Origin: Sporobolomyces roseus
Taxonomy: Eukaryota; Basidiomycota; Microbotryomycetes; Sporidiobolales; Sporidiobolaceae
Assembly: GCA_016617785.1 (NCBI GenBank)
Contig: JADILM010000002.1
Location: 1,860,001-1,924,000, forward strand
Direction: 5' to 3'
Length of the DNA stretch: 64,000 nt
The position numbers were made by a program, and so were the translations under genes. The notes under the pieces were generated by a model that saw nothing but the letters and a program-made list of their open reading frames with translations, made no database searches and was not told the DNA's origin. Positions 1-11,154 of this stretch are shown here, in pieces. Each line of letters starts with the position of its first letter. Within the stretch, counting starts at the first letter, position 1.

Positions 1-6
1 CGACGT

Positions 7-1223
7 TTCTGAAGGAGGGAACCTGTAGGCTTCTCAGCATCTCGAGATGGACTGGAAAGTGACGTACAGAGGTTGATGTCTTTCCAGGATGCACGGTTGA
101 CAATACAGCGACAGCATTTGCTCTCTTTCGCCGTATTTGCTTTCCAAGCCAACATGCAGCGGTTGCCCTCGGAAGTCTTCATTAGCCCTTGTAAGAGACA
201 GATTGCGCCCGTTAAGCCATTTATTGAGGGTGACTGATCTTGAAACGAGTCGGAATGAGGGAAGAGAAGTTGCGTTACTTGTATCACTCCGAGACTCGAG
301 GGGACCGAAGCGAAGACCTCATCGAGTGTGACCGGTGATAAATACGATGTGTTTCCGGCGATGTCTTCGAGTAGTTGATACTCTAGTACTTGGAGCGAAC
401 TTGCTTTTGAGAGATTCGCGAGGAGCGTCGGGAGGGTCGAGGCGAGGAAGTGAGGACTATCGTACACTCGCAAGCATTCGAGACTTGTACAGTAAGCCAA
501 CCATTCGAATGGAAACGCGCATGCCGGGACTCCACCGAGGAACAAGGTGCGCAAGCTTGCGAAATTCACGTTTGCGAGGACAGGCTGAATCGGGCTTGTG
601 ATCTGATATCCGGACCATGTCAAAGAGAGGTGCTGTAGAGTCTTGAGTTTGGTATCGGTTGGGCCAGAAGGTCCCTCGGCGGGGAAACTGAGACCGGCCT
701 GAGAGATCAAGAGGAATTCTCGAATCGAGGGGAAACCTCGAGCGAAGATTGCGGCGATGGTCTTGCTCCATGTCAGGGCTCCCTTTCCGTAGATGTTGAC
801 TGATACGAGGTTGGATCGACTTGCCGCAGCTCGGAGGACTGGTTCGAAGGCTGAGTCGATTATTCTGAGGTGGAAAGATCTCAAGTTCTGTAGGACGCCC
901 AACAGCCTTGGGACCGAGTCGAAACCCCTCTCATCTTTGACGATTTGAGGATCTTCGCTCTTCAAGCTCGACTGCTTGAGGCTCGTGACGAGGTGGGCAA
1001 GGTGAGGAAAAAGGTCGAAGTGAGCGAGGAGGGATGGAACAAAGACAACGTCACTTTGGATGGCTCTCCATCTTAGTGCTTGACCACTCGGATACCACCC
1101 ACGACAGACGAGTGACAGAGATTGTCCTGCTTCGACGGCTCCTTGAGTATCGCTCTCTGAAGGAGCGCGAAGGTGGGAAGCGATTTCGTGAACGATTTCG
1201 AGTGGAAGGGAATGAATCGGCAT
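7..1223 (-). CDS. F-box protein, array copy A
   Basis: The spliced model gives 385 aa: one long exon (68-1223), a 59-nt intron (9-67), and two bases that complete a TAA stop. The F-box lies at residues 1-50, starting MPIHSLPLEIVHEIASHL and containing the usual Cys-Arg-x-Trp-Tyr and Leu-Arg-Trp-Arg segments. The rest resembles a loose leucine-rich substrate-binding region. F-box proteins normally bind Skp1 and bring substrates to an SCF ubiquitin ligase; that role is inferred from the domain. Copy A has Gln at residue 93 where the other copies have Leu. An ATG 48 bases upstream is probably not the start: it lies inside a likely 61-nt 5'UTR intron with GTGAGT and TACAG ends. The gene ends six bases from the window edge; its downstream MYND partner is outside. 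Confidence 0.8.
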
Positions 1224-2045
1224 AGTGGAGGGGAGGGAAAGGCTGTACGAACAGTAGGAGATCAGCCACATCCCAATTTCGGGTGGAGAGAAGGGAGACT
1301 CACGAATCGGGATTGGGTCGAAAGAAGCGAGGAAGGGGAAGAAGCTGCAAACACCGAGATGATCAGCTGAGCTTCACAGTATACAATACGAATAGCTGTG
1401 GAATACTTACTAAGCTAGCTACGAGGCTGAACCTGGCTATTCGAGTCGAGTTCAAGTTGAGGTGAGTTGTGAATTCCGAGTCTCTGTTCGAGGTTGAAGG
1501 TTGAGGAGCACTTGAGGCGTGTTCTCTTGATGTTTCTGAGCTGTTCTAAGCTAGTTCTGGCTGAGTCTGAGTGTCGTGTGAATGGTAGAGAACCAACTCG
1601 TTCGTTTCATCTCTCTTTCAGTTTCAACCTCTTCACACTCCCTCAAATGCTTGAGGTACTGCTCTGAGCCACGATGAGGCTTCTATCGAGCGTTCTTATG
1701 AAGCTACAATGTACAAGACAGTTTCCTCACTGATCTCTCGGTTTATTCCCTCGATTGAGCCTGCTTCTGCTCTGCTCGTTGAATCCAAGTACCACCTCAG
1801 CGATTCCTTGCTGCTCAAAAGAGCGGAAAAGAAGTATTGCTAGTCAAGAGAGGGATCCATCCCGATGAATCGAGCGAGTTCGTTTCGTTTCTCGCGAACA
1901 TTCGAGTCTTCGCTTCTTTACGACATTCGCTTTCAATCTTATTCAACTCGCCCTTGGCCTGACTTGAGAGATGCATCTTGCTAACTCTCTTACGGTCAAG
2001 CGGGATGTGTACAGGTAAAAGCGGATAAAATTTACAAGCTAGAGT
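1224..2045. other. Intergenic spacer of array unit A
   Basis: This spacer lies between the start of F-box copy A and the end of the first MYND gene. It holds the F-box promoter and 5'UTR intron on its left and the MYND 3' flank on its right. I see no gene in it. It differs from the matching spacers of units B and C at more places than those two differ from each other. Confidence 0.7.
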
Positions 2046-3163
2046 TCACAAGTTGATAACGACGTTCTCTCCTTTCGAACGCTCAAGAACGAAAGCCGTC
2101 GCTGGAGCCAAACTCTGTCCTTTTGTAAGCATGCTCCACATTGACTCTCCGGTGTCTTCCGCCCTGGGCTCGATTCCCCCGATTGAGCTCAACGCAGGAA
2201 GGTAAACTTGAAGGATTGACTTTGCGACTTCGGAGTTCGACCTGTGGACCTGGCTTTGCGCGAACTTGACGAGTTGGGCCGTAGCATGAGATAGAAGTCC
2301 GATCGTTCCACGAAGACTCTCGTGGTCAGACTCCTCTAGCATACGCTGTGTCATTCCCATAAGTCCGACTAGGATCAGAGTTCGATGTTGTAGTTCCGAG
2401 TACCACTCTGTCTTTGAATAGGGAAGTAATTTGAACTGAGTTGTCCTCTGGAAATAGGCGAGGAATCCAAGCGGATCCAATCCCATCCACTTGCGGAAAT
2501 CGCCGTATCGAATTGATTTGCTGTCGGGGAGAGAGTCGGACATGACCTTGACGCGGAAGGCATCGGAGCGATGAAGGAAGAGTATGTACTGATTTTCCAG
2601 CTGGGCTTGGCCACCTTTGCCGAGAGATTCAGTCAGGAACTGCTCTCGACGGGAAAAGTCAGTCAGTCGTGGGTCCCTCTCGAAAGCTGAGACGATTGCG
2701 CTACACACCTTGAATGCTATCTCAGCATCGGCAGGATTCGTGCTTCCCTCGAGAACGAAACTTTCACGCCAGATGGATGTGGTTCCGTTGGGTTCTCGAA
2801 CCGGTTTCGTACTCAATTCAATCATTTCAGCTCTTTCCTCGGCTTGAAGAGCAGGCCACTGGAACATTCCTCCACAGACTCGCTTGTGAATCTTCCAGAT
2901 CTGTGCGTGAAGCTCGAAAGGGGAATCGAAGGAAGTGAGTTTGGGCGAAGGGAGGTTTTTAGGGTCACGCGATTTCGTCAGCTCATAGAGAGGTACCGCG
3001 AACAAGGAGCGCTACTCACCAATTTCTGATGATCCTTGGAGCAGAAAAACATCCAATTCACTCCACCTTTTGCACAGCTCGAACAGCGAGTCGACGTTTC
3101 TTTTCCACAAACAACACATTCTCCTAAAGCCGAAGGAGAAGCGGAGGAAGTCGAGGTGGACAT
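2046..3163 (-). CDS. MYND zinc-finger protein, array copy A
   Basis: Three exons (3020-3163, 2709-2900, 2046-2639) encode 309 aa. The MYND finger is at residues 16-57: Cys16, Cys19, Cys27, Cys30, Cys41, His45, His53, Cys57, with His45 where most MYND fingers have Cys. Exon 1 is exactly 48 codons in nearly all paralogues of the window. The second intron (2640-2708) is 69 nt and in frame, so it could be retained; comparison with the 13-kb paralogue supports splicing. The remaining ~250 residues include a conserved block, DPLGFLAYFQ, then a WYSELQH-like segment and ILVGL. I know no function for this block. MYND fingers usually bind Pro-rich peptides. The partner F-box gene B starts upstream on the same strand, about 560 bp away stop to start. 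Confidence 0.85.
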
Positions 3164-3724
3164 GCTGAGACTTGAGGTGAATACTAGAGTCGAGATTGAG
3201 TAGAAGAAGTGAACGAGGTGAGCTAGCGAAGAGAAGGAGAAAGAGGAGAGGAGGAGCAGAGAAAGTTGACAATCTCAGCACCGCGGAAAGTCCGGTCGAT
3301 CCAATCGACGACGATGACTTGACCAAGAGCCTGAACGAGTAGCTGGACCTCTGCGAGAGGAAAGGGAGGCAGAAGCAAAATCTCATAATTTTGCTATTTC
3401 ACTCACTACAAGTTCCTCAAATTCCCTCCATGGTTCAGACGCTTCGGAGTGGTCACGGCGAATGAAGAGGATATTGGTCGAGTCGTGGAAGAAAGGCGGG
3501 AGGTAGTCGAGGAGCGGTCGAAGGAGGGTAAATCGGAAGAGAGTCGAAAGAGGGAAACAAAGGTCGAAGGGAAAGCTGTCGGAACGGAAAAACGGTAGGA
3601 AGGGAGCAGTCGAGGTATAGAGGAGAGGCGGTGTAGTGAAGGATCGAAGTTGATGTACGTTCGTCGAGAGACGCGAGGAAGAGAGGACAGCAGGTTCAAG
3701 CGATTGATCAGCCGGATTCGACGT
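3164..3724. other. Spacer between F-box B stop and MYND A start
   Basis: About 560 bp. It carries the MYND promoter, including the conserved 19-bp element. The F-box reading frame stays open through a Ser/Arg-rich stretch (3406-3720) if the last F-box intron is not removed; I treat this stretch as 3'UTR or an optional C-terminal extension. Confidence 0.6.
3279..3297 (-). promoter_or_regulatory. Conserved promoter element of MYND gene, unit A
   Basis: GACCGGACTTTCCGCGGTG read on the minus strand, about 115 bp upstream of the MYND start codon. It contains the palindrome CCGCGG. The same element sits at the same distance before other MYND paralogues in the window. The binding factor is unknown. 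Confidence 0.6.
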
Positions 3725-4941
3725 TTCTGAAGGAGGGAACCTGTAGGCTTCTCAGCATCTCGAGATGGACTGGAAAGTGACGTACAGAGGTTGATGTCTT
3801 TCCAGGATGCACGGTTGACAATACAGCGACAGCATTTGCTCTCTTTCGCCGTATTTGCTTTCCAAGCCAACATGCAGCGGTTGCCCTCGGAAGTCTTCAT
3901 TAGCCCTTGTAAGAGACAGATTGCGCCCGTTAAGCCAATTATTGAGGGTGACTGATCTTGAAACGAGTCGGAATGAGGGAAGAGAAGTTGCGTTACTTGT
4001 ATCACTCCGAGACTCGAGGGGACCGAAGCGAAGACCTCATCGAGTGTGACCGGTGATAAATACGATGTGTTTCCGGCGATGTCTTCGAGTAGTTGATACT
4101 CTAGTACTTGGAGCGAACTTGCTTTTGAGAGATTCGCGAGGAGCGTCGGGAGGGTCGAGGCGAGGAAGTGAGGACTATCGTACACTCGCAAGCATTCGAG
4201 ACTTGTACAGTAAGCCAACCATTCGAATGGAAACGCGCATGCCGGGACTCCACCGAGGAACAAGGTGCGCAAGCTTGCGAAATTCACGTTTGCGAGGACA
4301 GGCTGAATCGGGCTTGTGATCTGATATCCGGACCATGTCAAAGAGAGGTGCTGTAGAGTCTTGAGTTTGGTATCGGTTGGGCCAGAAGGTCCCTCGGCGG
4401 GGAAACTGAGACCGGCCTGAGAGATCAAGAGGAATTCTCGAATCGAGGGGAAACCTCGAGCGAAGATTGCGGCGATGGTCTTGCTCCATGTCAGGGCTCC
4501 CTTTCCGTAGATGTTGACTGATACGAGGTTGGATCGACTTGCCGCAGCTCGGAGGACTGGTTCGAAGGCTGAGTCGATTATTCTGAGGTGGAAAGATCTC
4601 AAGTTCTGTAGGACGCCCAACAGCCTTGGGACTGAGTCGAAACCCCTCTCATCTTTGACGATTAGAGGATCTTCGCTCTTCAAGCTCGACTGCTTGAGGC
4701 TCGTGACGAGGTGGGCAAGGTGAGGAAAAAGGTCGAAGTGAGCGAGGAGGGATGGAACAAAGACAACGTCACTTTGGATGGCTCTCCATCTTAGTGCTTG
4801 ACCACTCGGATACCACCCACGACAGACGAGTGACAGAGATTGTCCTGCTTCGACGGCTCCTTGAGTATCGCTCTCTGAAGGAGCGCGAAGGTGGGAAGCG
4901 ATTTCGTGAACGATTTCGAGTGGAAGGGAATGAATCGGCAT
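3725..4941 (-). CDS. F-box protein, array copy B
   Basis: 385 aa in the spliced model (exon 3786-4941, intron 3727-3785, stop completed at 3725-3726). The start is the ATG that opens the F-box; a likely 61-nt 5'UTR intron spans 4961-5021. If the last intron is retained the frame continues to 3406, adding a Ser/Arg-rich tail for a total of 511 aa. Leu93 is present. Otherwise as copy A; the MYND gene of unit A is its downstream neighbour. Confidence 0.82.
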
Positions 4942-5763
4942 AGTGGAGGGGAGGGAAAGGCTGTACGAACAGTAGGAGATCAGCCACATCCCAATTTCGG
5001 GTGGAGAGAAGGGAGACTCACGAATCGGGATTGGGTCGAAAGAAGCGAGGAAGGGGAAGAAGCTGCAAACACCGGGATGATCAGCTGAGCTTCACAGTAT
5101 ACAATACGAAGAGCTGTGGAATACTTACTAAGCTAGCTACGAGGCTGAACCTGGCTATTCGAGTCGAGTTCAAGTTGAGGTGAGTTGTGAATTCCGAGTC
5201 TCTGTTCGAGGTTGAAGGTTGAGGAGCACTTGAGGCGTGTTCTCTTGATGTTTCTGGGCTGTTCTAAGCTAGTTCTGGCTGAGTCCGAGTGTCGTGTGAA
5301 TGGTAGAGAACCAACTCGTTCCGTTCATCTCTCTTTCAGTTTCTCACTCTTCACACTCCCTCAAATGCTTGAGGTACTGCTCTGAGCCACGATGAGGCTT
5401 CTATCGAGCGTTCTTATGAAGCTACAATGTACAAGACAGTTTCCTCACTGATCTCTCGGTTTATTCCCTCGATTGAGCCTGCTTCTGCTCTGCTCGTTGA
5501 ATCCAAGTACCACCTCAGCGATTCCTTGCTGCTCAAAAGAGCGGAAAAGAAGTATTGCTAGTCAAGAGAGGGATCCATCCCGATGAATCGAGCGAGTTCG
5601 TTTCGTTTCTCGCGAACATTCGAGTCTTCGCTTCTTTACGACATTCGCTTTCAATCTTATTCAACTCGCCCTTGGCCTGACTTGAGAGATGCATCTTGCT
5701 AACTCTCTTACGGTCAAGCGGGATGTGTACAGGTAAAAGCGGATAAAATTTACAAGCTAGAGT

Positions 5764-6881
5764 TCACAAGTTGATAACGACGTTCTCTCCTTTCGAACGC
5801 TCAAGAACGAAAGCCGTCGCTGGAGCCAAACTCTGTCCTTTTGTAAGCATGCTCCACATTGACTCTCCGGTGTCTTCCGCCCTGGGCTCGATTCCCCCGA
5901 TTGAGCTCAACGCAGGAAGGTAAACTTGAAGGATTGACTTTGCGACTTCGGAGTTCGACCTGTGGACCTGGCTTTGCGCGAACTTGACGAGTTGGGCCGT
6001 AGCATGAGATAGAAGTCCGATCGTTCCACGAAGACTCTCGTGGTCAGACTCCTCTAGCATACGCTGTGTCATTCCCATAAGTCCGACTAGGATCAGAGTT
6101 CGATGTTGTAGTTCCGAGTACCACTCTGTCTTTGAATAGGGAAGTAATTTGAACTGAGTTGTCCTCTGGAAATAGGCGAGGAATCCAAGCGGATCCAATC
6201 CCATCCACTTGCGGAAATCGCCGTATCGAATTGATTTGCTGTCGGGGAGAGAGTCGGACATGACCTTGACGCGGAAGGCATCGGAGCGATGAAGGAAGAG
6301 TATGTACTGATTGTCCAGCTGGGCTTGGCCACCTTTGCCGAGAGATTCAGTCAGGAACTGCTCTCGACGGGAAAAGTCAGTCAGTCGTGGGTCCCTCTCG
6401 AAAGCTGAGACGATTGCGCTACACACCTTGAATGCTATCTCAGCATCGGCAGGATTCGTGCTTCCCTCGAGAACGAAACTTTCACGCCAGATGGATGTGG
6501 TTCCGTTGGGTTCTCGAACCGGTTTCGTACTCAATTCAATCATTTCAGCTCTTTCCTCGGCTTGAAGAGCAGGCCACTGGAACATTCCTCCACAGACTCG
6601 CTTGTGAATCTTCCAGATCTGTGCGTGAAGCTCGAAAGGGGAATCGAAGGAAGTGAGTTTGGGCGAAGGGAGGTTTTTAGGGTCACGCGATTTCGTCAGC
6701 TCATAGAGAGGTACCGCGAACAAGGAGCGCTACTCACCAATTTCTGATGATCCTTGGAGCAGAAAAACATCCAATTCACTCCACCTTTTGCACAGCTCGA
6801 ACAGCGAGTCGACGTTTCTTTTCCACAAACAACACATTCTCCTAAAGCCGAAGGAGAAGCGGAGGAAGTCGAGGTGGACAT
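5764..6881 (-). CDS. MYND zinc-finger protein, array copy B
   Basis: Three exons (6738-6881, 6427-6618, 5764-6357), 309 aa, with all eight MYND ligand positions intact. It differs from copy A by Asp for Glu in the segment QAQLDNQ just after the second intron; copy C shares the Asp. It lies downstream of F-box copy C with the same spacing as the other pairs. Confidence 0.85.
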
Positions 6882-6996
6882 GCTGAGACTTGAGGTGAAT
6901 ACTAGAGTCGAGATTGAGTAGAAGAAGTGAACGAGGTGAGCTAGCGAAGAGAAGGAGAAAGAGGAGAGGAGGAGCAGAGAAAGTTGACAATCTCAG

Positions 6997-7015
6997 CACC
7001 GCGGAAAGTCCGGTC
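6997..7015 (-). promoter_or_regulatory. Conserved promoter element of MYND gene, unit B
   Basis: Identical to the element of unit A, at the same distance from the MYND start codon. Because the units are near-identical this copy adds no independent evidence. Confidence 0.55.
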
Positions 7016-7442
7016 GATCCAATCGACGACGATGACTTGACCAAGAGCCTGAACGAGTAGCTGGACCTCTGCGAGAGGAAAGGGAGGCAGAAGCAAAATC
7101 TCATAATTTTGCTATTTCACTCACTACAAGTTCCTCAAATTCCCTCCATGGTTCAGACGCTTCGGAGTGGTCACGGCGAATGAAGAGGATATTGGTCGAG
7201 TCGTGGAAGAAAGGCGGGAGGTAGTCGAGGAGCGGTCGAAGGAGGGTAAATCGGAAGAGAGTCGAAAGAGGGAAACAAAGGTCGAAGGGAAAGCTGTCGG
7301 AACGGAAAAACGGTAGGAAGGGAGCAGTCGAGGTATAGAGGAGAGGCGGTGTAGTGAAGGATCGAAGTTGATGTACGTTCGTCGAGAGACGCGAGGAAGA
7401 GAGGACAGCAGGTTCAAGCGATTGATCAGCCGGATTCGACGT

Positions 7443-8659
7443 TTCTGAAGGAGGGAACCTGTAGGCTTCTCAGCATCTCGAGATGGACTGGAAAGTGACG
7501 TACAGAGGTTGATGTCTTTCCAGGATGCACGGTTGACAATACAGCGACAGCATTTGCTCTCTTTCGCCGTATTTGCTTTCCAAGCCAACATGCAGCGGTT
7601 GCCCTCGGAAGTCTTCATTAGCCCTTGTAAGAGACAGATTGCGCCCGTTAAGCCAATTATTGAGGGTGACTGATCTTGAAACGAGTCGGAATGAGGGAAG
7701 AGAAGTTGCGTTACTTGTATCACTCCGAGACTCGAGGGGACCGAAGCGAAGACCTCATCGAGTGTGACCGGTGATAAATACGATGTGTTTCCGGCGATGT
7801 CTTCGAGTAGTTGATACTCTAGTACTTGGAGCGAACTTGCTTTTGAGAGATTCGCGAGGAGCGTCGGGAGGGTCGAGGCGAGGAAGTGAGGACTATCGTA
7901 CACTCGCAAGCATTCGAGACTTGTACAGTAAGCCAACCATTCGAATGGAAACGTGCATGCCGGGACTCCACCGAGGAACAAGGTGCGCAAGCTTGCGAAA
8001 TTCACGTTTGCGAGGACAGGCTGAATCGGGCTTGTGATCTGATATCCGGACCATGTCAAAGAGAGGTGCTGTAGAGTCTTGAGTTTGGTATCGGTTGGGC
8101 CAGAAGGTCCCTCGGCGGGGAAACTGAGACCGGCCTGAGAGATCAAGAGGAATTCTCGAATCGAGGGGAAACCTCGAGCGAAGATTGCGGCGATGGTCTT
8201 GCTCCATGTCAGGGCTCCCTTTCCGTAGATGTTGACTGATACGAGGTTGGATCGACTTGCCGCAGCTCGGAGGACTGGTTCGAAGGCTGAGTCGATTATT
8301 CTGAGGTGGAAAGATCTCAAGTTCTGTAGGACGCCCAACAGCCTTGGGACTGAGTCGAAACCCCTCTCATCTTTGACGATTAGAGGATCTTCGCTCTTCA
8401 AGCTCGACTGCTTGAGGCTCGTGACGAGGTGGGCAAGGTGAGGAAAAAGGTCGAAGTGAGCGAGGAGGGATGGAACAAAGACAACGTCACTTTGGATGGC
8501 TCTCCATCTTAGTGCTTGACCACTCGGATACCACCCACGACAGACGAGTGACAGAGATTGTCCTGCTTCGACGGCTCCTTGAGTATCGCTCTCTGAAGGA
8601 GCGCGAAGGTGGGAAGCGATTTCGTGAACGATTTCGAGTGGAAGGGAATGAATCGGCAT
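7443..8659 (-). CDS. F-box protein, array copy C
   Basis: 385 aa spliced (exon 7504-8659, intron 7445-7503); the frame is intact and also open to 7124 without splicing. It has Thr for Ala in the segment VPACTFPFEW, a change shared with copy D but not with A or B. At other sites copy C groups with B against A and D, so the substitution pattern is mosaic. Confidence 0.82.
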
Positions 8660-9481
8660 AGTGGAGGGGAGGGAAAGGCTGTACGAACAGTAGGAGATCA
8701 GCCACATCCCAATTTCGGGTGGAGAGAAGGGAGACTCACGAATCGGGATTGGGTCGAAAGAAGCGAGGAAGGGGAAGAAGCTGCAAACACCGAGATGATC
8801 AGCTGAGCTTCACAGTATACAATACGAAGAGCTGTGGAATACTTACTAAGCTAGCTACGAGGCTGAACCTGGCTATTCGAGTCGAGTTCAAGTTGAGGTG
8901 AGTTGTGAATTCCGAGTCTCTGTTCGAGGTTGAAGGTTGAGGAGCACTTGAGGCGTGTTCTCTTGATGTTTCTGGGCTGTTCTAAGCTAGTTCTGGCTGA
9001 GTCCGAGTGTCGTGTGAATGGTAGAGAACCAACTCGTTCCGTTCATCTCTCTTTCAGTTTCTCACTCTTCACACTCCCTCAAATGCTTGAGGTACTGCTC
9101 TGAGCCACGATGAGGCTTCTATCGAGCGTTCTTATGAAGCTACAATGTACAAGACAGTTTCCTCACTGATCTCTCGGTTTATTCCCTCGATTGAGCCTGC
9201 TTCTGCTCTGCTCGTTGAATCCAAGTACCACCTCAGCGATTCCTTGCTGCTCAAAAGAGCGGAAAAGAAGTATTGCTAGTCAAGAGAGGGATCCATCCCG
9301 ATGAATCGAGCGAGTTCGTTTCGTTTCTCGCGAACATTCGAGTCTTCGCTTCTTTACGACATTCGCTTTCAATCTTATTCAACTCGCCCTTGGCCTGACT
9401 TGAGAGATGCATCTTGCTAACTCTCTTACGGTCAAGCGGGATGTGTACAGGTAAAAGCGGATAAAATTTACAAGCTAGAGT

Positions 9482-10599
9482 TCACAAGTTGATAACGACG
9501 TTCTCTCCTTTCGAACGCTCAAGAACGAAAGCCGTCGCTGGAGCCAAACTCTGTCCTTTTGTAAGCATGCTCCACATTGACTCTCCGGTGTCTTCCGCCC
9601 TGGGCTCGATTCCCCCGATTGAGCTCAACGCAGGAAGGTAAACTTGAAGGATTGACTTTGCGACTTCGGAGTTCGACCTGTGGACCTGGCTTTGCGCGAA
9701 CTTGACGAGTTGGGCCGTAGCATGAGATAGAAGTCCGATCGTTCCACGAAGACTCTCGTGGTCAGACTCCTCTAGCATACGCTGTGTCATTCCCATAAGT
9801 CCGACTAGGATCAGAGTTCGATGTTGTAGTTCCGAGTACCACTCTGTCTTTGAATAGGGAAGTAATTTGAACTGAGTTGTCCTCTGGAAATAGGCGAGGA
9901 ATCCAAGCGGATCCAATCCCATCCACTTGCGGAAATCGCCGTATCGAATTGATTTGCTGTCGGGGAGAGAGTCGGACATGACCTTGACGCGGAAGGCATC
10001 GGAGCGATGAAGGAAGAGTATGTACTGATTGTCCAGCTGGGCTTGGCCACCTTTGCCGAGAGATTCAGTCAGGAACTGCTCTCGACGGGAAAAGTCAGTC
10101 AGTCGTGGGTCCCTCTCGAAAGCTGAGACGATTGCGCTACACACCTTGAATGCTATCTCAGCATCGGCAGGATTCGTGCTTCCCTCGAGAACGAAACTTT
10201 CACGCCAGATGGATGTGGTTCCGTTGGGTTCTCGAACCGGTTTCGTACTCAATTCAATCATTTCAGCTCTTTCCTCGGCTTGAAGAGCAGGCCACTGGAA
10301 CATTCCTCCACAGACTCGCTTGTGAATCTTCCAGATCTGTGCGTGAAGCTCGAAAGGGGAATCGAAGGAAGTGAGTTTGGGCGAAGGGAGGTTTTTAGGG
10401 TCACGCGATTTCGTCAGCTCATAGAGAGGTACCGCGAACAAGGAGCGCTACTCACCAATTTCTGATGATCCTTGGAGCAGAAAAACATCCAATTCACTCC
10501 ACCTTTTGCACAGCTCGAACAGCGAGTCGACGTTTCTTTTCCACAAACAACACATTCTCCTAAAGCCGAAGGAGAAGCGGAGGAAGTCGAGGTGGACAT
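9482..10599 (-). CDS. MYND zinc-finger protein, array copy C
   Basis: Three exons (10456-10599, 10145-10336, 9482-10075), 309 aa. I saw no amino-acid difference from copy B. Its upstream partner is F-box copy D, the most diverged F-box gene of the array, so this MYND gene appears younger or more recently homogenised than its neighbour. Confidence 0.85.
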
Positions 10600-10714
10600 G
10601 CTGAGACTTGAGGTGAATACTAGAGTCGAGATTGAGTAGAAGAAGTGAACGAGGTGAGCTAGCGAAGAGAAGGAGAAAGAGGAGAGGAGGAGCAGAGAAA
10701 GTTGACAATCTCAG

Positions 10715-10733
10715 CACCGCGGAAAGTCCGGTC
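10715..10733 (-). promoter_or_regulatory. Conserved promoter element of MYND gene, unit C
   Basis: Same 19-bp element and position as in units A and B. Confidence 0.55.
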
Positions 10734-11154
10734 GATCCAATCGACGACGATGACTTGACCAAGAGCCTGAACGAGTAGCTGGACCTCTGCGAGAGGAAAG
10801 GGAGGCAGAAGCAAAATCTCATAATTTTGCTATTCCACTCACTACAAGTTCCTCAAATTCCCTCCATGGTTCAGACGCTTCGGAGTGGTCACGGCGAATG
10901 AAGAGGATATTGGTCGAGTCGTGGAAGAAAGGCGGGAGGTAGTCGAGGAGCGGTCGAAGGAGGGTAAATCGGAAGAGAGTCGAAAGAGGGAAACAAAGGT
11001 CGAAGGGAAAGCTGTCGGAACGGAAAAACGGTAGGAAGGGAGCAGTCGAGGTATAGAGGAGAGGCGGTGTAGTGAAGGATCGAAGTTGATGTACGTTCGT
11101 CGAGAGACGCGAGGAAGAGAGGACAGCGGGTTCAAGCGATTGATCAGCCGGATT

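Larger units (their letters stand above)
3719..7436. repeat. Array unit B (3,718 bp)
   Basis: Second complete unit. It contains most of F-box gene B at its left and MYND copy B in its centre. In the spacer and at several coding sites it matches unit C against unit A. Confidence 0.95.
7437..11154. repeat. Array unit C (3,718 bp)
   Basis: Third complete unit, very close to unit B. It carries most of F-box gene C and all of MYND copy C. Confidence 0.95.

Noticed and set aside
137..1465. Several plus-strand frames of 60-88 aa repeated in every array unit
   Set aside because: They lie antisense to the F-box gene and recur only because the unit recurs; composition and lack of splice signals mark them as shadows.
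4942..4989. Upstream ATG (MWLISYC...) as start of the array F-box protein
   Set aside because: It falls inside a likely 5'UTR intron conserved in the right copy, and the F-box begins exactly at the later ATG.
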